Source: Maylandia zebra
Taxonomy: Eukaryota; Chordata; Actinopteri; Cichliformes; Cichlidae
DNA length: 64,000 nt
Reading direction: 5' to 3'
Assembly (NCBI RefSeq): GCF_041146795.1
Contig: NC_135170.1
Coordinates: forward strand, 31,669,533 to 31,733,532
The translations under genes were made by a program, and so were the position numbers. Shown here piece after piece: positions 60,101-64,000 of the stretch (position 1 is its first letter; each line of letters starts with the position of its first letter). Under the pieces are notes generated by a model. It was not told the origin of the DNA, did not search any database, and saw only the letters and a list, made by a program, of their open reading frames with translations.

Positions 60101-60817
60101 GATGGTCTGAGTCTCTATGAAAGCGAGACAGAGGAGCGCTCGGAAGGAAATGTGGATTTCCAGAAAACTCCGTTATGTGAGATGATGATTGGAGGTTGCA
60201 GGTTTTTGGTAAGTGAGCTACAGAGAGACTTAGAGGACCTGTGTGTGTCGTTTCTCCTGTCCTGCTGTCCGAAAGCCGCTAATCGGACTACAACAGAGGC
60301 CAACGCTGAAAAGGATGCATCCAAAATGGACCACGAGTGCCCCGAGTCTGCTGAGGAAAGCCTGGCCAATCGAACGTCAGAGCTAGAGCTGACAGGATTT
60401 AAGATGCAAACTGAAAAAACAAAGAAACCAAATTCCCTGCAACAGACAGACGGTAAGAAAACAGTGGACAAATCAGTCAGTTCAGAAGAGCTGACTTTAA
60501 GACCAAAGAGCTTGATTAAAGATTCAGAGCAGCTTCCTAAATCTGCGGCTCAGGGCTCTCGCTCCTCGGAAACATTTGCTGAAGGTGGTGTTCTGGCTGC
60601 TCTGCTGCCCCAGTTGTACTGGTTTTCCCAGCGGTACAGCTACCCAGCACTGGGCCGGGCTTGCCTGTCCTTGCTGCTGGGCTGTCAGGACTGTCCTCGG
60701 CCCTTCCTGTCCTCCTCCATTGCTGGGGACTGCCTTCGCAGACTGGCCAGAGAAGCTGACTGTGCAGAGACTCTCAAACAAGATCTGTTAAGTTTGGTCT
60801 CCGTAGCTTTGACCTGA
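54145..60817 (+). CDS. armc5: armc5: armadillo repeat containing 5, BTB protein
   Basis: Seven coding exons, 54145-54519, 54601-54631, 54724-54834, 55194-56082, 56179-56951, 57361-57493 and 59437-60817, give 1230 residues (human about 935). Armadillo repeats cover roughly residues 60-470 (LVAIRTQHIKGGKAGIARFR, ALSILGNCCTELETRIEVRK, RAARALGNLAMDPESSALIH, and LALKTLANMCSQG). A BTB-like domain starts near residue 885 (SNFDLFLLLDDGTQVPACRE, then YFRALLRGGFGEAQ and PVLHYLHGCRF). A Ser/Pro-rich linker of about 130 residues in exon 56179-56951 and an acidic, lysine-rich insert of about 130 residues after position 60280 account for the extra length. In mammals ARMC5 is a CUL3 adaptor that promotes degradation of RPB1, and loss-of-function variants cause adrenal nodular disease. 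The human gene lies next to COX6A2, as here. Confidence 0.92.
57552..58955. mobile_element. Non-autonomous hAT transposon, about 1.4 kb, in armc5 intron 6
   Basis: The ends are tagggctgcaa and gctgcagcccca. Flanks are tataacag (57544-57551) and cataacag (58956-58963), an 8-bp target duplication with one mismatch. The interior has 'ggcacggccctgtagcggaa' and 'attaatcgatggaataattg', typical of fish hAT families with TAGGGCTG ends. An 82-codon frame at 57662-57910 resembles part of a hAT-derived N-terminus at best; no full transposase. It lies between the armc5 exons 57361-57493 and 59437-60817. Confidence 0.75.
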
Positions 60818-62924
60818 GCAAGGATCGAAATACTGATTGATCACATAATTTAAAGGGGCACAGCGTGAGTTTAAGTGTCTAGAGTTTCCATTGTCATACG
60901 TTTAGGAAGCACATGGATTATGTGGTTTACAGCAGCATGGTTACCTTAAAAAATGCTGCTCCAGCACTTACAGAAGGAACTGCTGATTTATGTTGATTTA
61001 TTTTGATCATTTTGAAGAATACATTTCTGTTTAGCTTGGATGTAAATGTAGCACGTCCCAGCATGATGTACATCTACTATAATTTACTGTTGGTGATATT
61101 TTATTTTATTTTATTTTTTTTTTAACCGGGGAAACGTTAAAGCAGATGTCTGTCATGCATTTGATAAAAATAGCTAAAATTATGAGGTTGGTCTGAGAGC
61201 CAGTTGTTGGAGATGAAGTGGAATAGCAGATAAGCAACGTATATACATTTCAAATGGCTCATAAATTTATGCCAGTAAATATATTGGTGGAACATCACTT
61301 TGGTCTCAGTTTCTTCTTGTGGGAGGGTGTGCGTACACAAAAAAGGGAAAACCTAAAGCCTTGAAAGTTAATTGAGTTTTGGTTAACTTGGATAACTAGC
61401 AGTAGAGAAAGTCAAGCTCTCCAGATGACTCTGGTGTTTTCAGGGTTTCTGCTACTGCATTACAAAGTTTCTGGGGTTAAAGATTTTTTTTATGGGTAAA
61501 AGAAGCAGGCAAGTACCTGTTCAGCTTTTTTTTTTTTTTTTTGGACTGCACGTAACAGTTAACAAAAGCATTCAATGCTCTCACATAGATATAGGTATAC
61601 AGTACTTTCTTTTCATGTTTGAGGTGGGTGATTAACCTCCCACTGTCTTTGTTTCCTTCCAGTCCAACATTTGTTTTCCCCCTGAAAAATTATTCTGGTT
61701 TTTCAAAAAGTGGTTTCTACTAATCAAATTATCTACCTGGCAACACAAGGAATTATACAAAATTTTGTAGTGCAATTTTTTGTCAGTGGAGTGGGAATCT
61801 GAGGACCTGCAGGCAATCAGGATATTTGGTTCTGACCAAAAGTTCTCATTATTCAGAATCATATACATTATATTAATTGATCATAACCATTAATTCGTGA
61901 ATGTGTAGATCAGCTGGAGAAGATTTTATTTCTACTGCTGGATAGCTTTATCAATAAGCCAACATAAAATAATTTCTAGTTTAAAATCTCCCCAAGTAAG
62001 CTTTAAAATTGATGCTATTTTGCATTTATAATATAATGTAGTAGAAAGCTGTGTAACAGAGGAATAAAACACAAATACATTAAGATTGTACTAGAGTAAA
62101 TGCATTAGGTTAGGTGGTGGTGTTGGGCATCGTAACATTGCTCCAGTCCAATGGAAGTCCAGCCATACGTGCATTTCAGAGGCAGCCCTGCTGTTACATT
62201 TATCACTACAGTATAATTGTGCAGCGCTGCAGACAGAACAGCTGGAGAGAGGGGGGTGACACCGGAGAGTTAACCCACCTCAATTAGGCTAGTAAATGTC
62301 AAGTTAACCTAACTGTTGTGACCAGGCTCACGGAAACTCAGCATTCTGTGTCTTTAAAAACTGGTCATGCATAAAAGTTTTCAGTCGGGGAAACAGTTGC
62401 CAAAAATTTTATGTGGGCTTGAGTTGGCGTGAAGCAACGTGCCAGTGCAGTCGTCTGGATAGTTTGTGGAAAACAATGCACCTTTATGACACGGTGGAAT
62501 CTGCCACCGAGTCAGGTCACTTATGATACTTGATGCTACTTATTGTTTAACAATAGGAAAAAACTGATGTTTGATAGAATAATAGTTTTATATTTAAAGC
62601 CTGATATATGTTGGATTTTAATCTTTCTAAATTTGGCACCCCTCATGGAAAAACTCAGTGCAATCTGCAATCACATCGGTCTAAAATGTAAATACACTTT
62701 CATCACAGCACCACACACAGACACATATTTTGTGTATTGATTAAATTAAAATGAGCACTTCTCCAATTTAAAAAATGAACTGGCACTCATGGTAATACAG
62801 CACAAAGTGGTTTTATTCCTGGCTGTCTACTTGGCCCCTCAGCCGTTTTAATTAAACCAAGTAGACTGCAGACCGGAGTTTGAAGCATGCAGCAGGATAG
62901 AGCCGAGAAACTGAGCCGATCCTT
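60818..62924. other. Convergent spacer between armc5 and cox6a2
   Basis: armc5 and cox6a2 end tail to tail here. On the minus strand TTTATT at 62812-62817 is an AATAAA for cox6a2, about 110 bases beyond its stop. armc5 has no strong AATAAA close to its stop; a plus-strand AATAAA near 62063 would give a 1.2-kb 3' UTR. No other coding or RNA feature was recognised. Confidence 0.5.
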
Positions 62925-63558
62925 TCAGTGATGGGAGCTCTCGTAGCCGTCAGGCAGAGGGTTGGTGTGCGGGTTGTGGAACAGACTGTGGTTTCCATCT
63001 CCCCAGGGAAATTTCTGGAAGGGGACATATAGTATTTTGGAGAAAATGATATTGAAAGAGTGAGCATTTATAGTTAGAAATGGTTGTTAATTAATACATT
63101 AACCAGAGACTCACCTTGGTGCGGATACGCAGGTGAGAATATGGCACAAATTCGAGCTGTTCATGTGAGTGCGCCTGGGCCTTCATGTAAGCATTGGCTA
63201 TGCAGACACTAACCCCAGGAAAGGCCAAGACGATGGTCAGTATCTTCCAGGTCTTTGCTGTCCGAAACAACAGAAATACACAAGTGAAGCACTTGTTAAA
63301 GCACGAGGAATAAATCACAGGACCTGCCTCACTATTGGTCAGTTTGTGATTATTTGCCAGAGCAAGGATAGCTGTCGGCTCTGCAGACATTTCAGTTAAT
63401 GTTCAACTAAAAAGTAAATGTGCCTTAGTTTTGATCTCTAATGGGGAGGCTTTGAACCATTATGGTATTTAGTTATAAAGGACAGGCTGACCTCCTCCTT
63501 CATTGCCTGAATGTGACGCAGCAGCAAGCACCCGGCGAGCGGCTAAGGCGGCCGACAT
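62925..63558 (-). CDS. cox6a2: cox6a2: cytochrome c oxidase subunit 6A
   Basis: Three coding exons on the minus strand, 63558-63492, 63257-63115 and 63014-62925, give 99 residues. The N-terminus [18 protein letters not shown] is a short mitochondrial targeting sequence. A single inner-membrane helix, [20 protein letters not shown], is followed by [20 protein letters not shown] and [17 protein letters not shown], which are diagnostic for COX6A. The subunit sits on the intermembrane side of complex IV and stabilises its dimer. The neighbouring armc5 matches human COX6A2 (muscle form) synteny, so cox6a2 is preferred over cox6a1. The start follows a ttcag acceptor directly, and a noncoding first exon with the donor AACA|gtaagt lies near 63919. 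Confidence 0.93.
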
Positions 63559-64000
63559 CTGAACAGGTGGAATGAGAGAAAACAAAGTTTAATAGCAGCT
63601 GTAGATATAAATAATGCACTTTTTACACCAGAGTGCACGTAGAAACAGACAGAATCTGACTATTGGAATTTTATGTGCAATATAAAAAGTAAAATGAAGC
63701 AACATTTAATTATTTTAATTTTAAGAAGAAATTAAAGATCAGCTGAAAAGAACATGCAGTGATAAGGTTATTTAAACCACGTGTGTCATGTGCTTTAGTA
63801 CCAAACAAAGTAGCTACAAAGCACGTTTGAGCAAAGGCCTACCACTGCTGGTGTATGTCCAGAATTTTGACAGCCCCTTTTTCAGTTAAAATACAGTAAA
63901 ATCTGGTAAAAACTTACTGTTCCTCAGGTAGATGGTGCTCAGTATTCGTTATTGTCCTCTTATTTTTATATCAAACCAGTTCTTTCTCCTCCCCGTTTGT
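63559..64000 (-). other. cox6a2: cox6a2 5' region with noncoding first exon
   Basis: On the minus strand a donor GGAACA|gtaagtttt lies at about 63919, matching the acceptor just before the ATG. The first exon therefore lies upstream of 63919, with its start near or beyond 63960. The rest is AT-rich intron. Nothing else was recognised to the right edge. Confidence 0.45.

Overview
The window looks like spiny-rayed teleost nuclear DNA. Host genes are split by GT-AG introns, and the spacers hold Tc1-like, hAT, LINE and tRNA-SINE repeats of the kind common in fish. A cichlid-like species fits the repeats, but that is only an impression. Gene order is the strongest clue. cd2bp2, prr14, tmem265-like genes, rusf1, armc5 and cox6a2 all have human counterparts in 16p11.2, so this is a conserved synteny block. 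elob, which lies elsewhere on human 16p, sits inside it here, together with genes built from transposase or integrase sequence.

Layout, left to right. The last exon of cd2bp2 (+, 18-128). A decayed Tc1-like transposon (about 636-2035). prr14 (+, coding 3924-12743) behind a triple-CCAAT promoter. Two tandem tmem265-like genes (-, coding 14933-15542 and 19583-20539), whose duplication also carried a copy of the prr14 3' end (17640-17930). A repeat-rich gene desert (21660-26720). rusf1 (+, 26727-30654). A THAP-integrase fusion gene (+, 31785-39001). elob (+, 41345-45443). A HARBI1-like gene whose three catalytic positions are all changed (+, 48597-50412), convergent with a Myb/SANT-like gene (-, 51949-53220). 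armc5 (+, 54145-60817). cox6a2 (-, 62925-63558).

The most unusual part is 48.6-53.2 kb. A Harbinger-type transposase and its usual partner type, a Myb/SANT-like DNA-binding protein, lie side by side as intact spliced genes. The transposase fold has lost all three predicted catalytic acidic residues. This looks like a co-domesticated Harbinger pair, comparable in kind to vertebrate HARBI1 and NAIF1. A second case is the gene at 31.8-39.0 kb, which joins an N-terminal THAP zinc finger to an integrase-core-like region across 11 coding exons.

Exon boundaries were derived by hand from splice signals and reading-frame continuity; every multi-exon model given here closes in frame. Gene names rest on remembered family sequences and synteny, not on a search.
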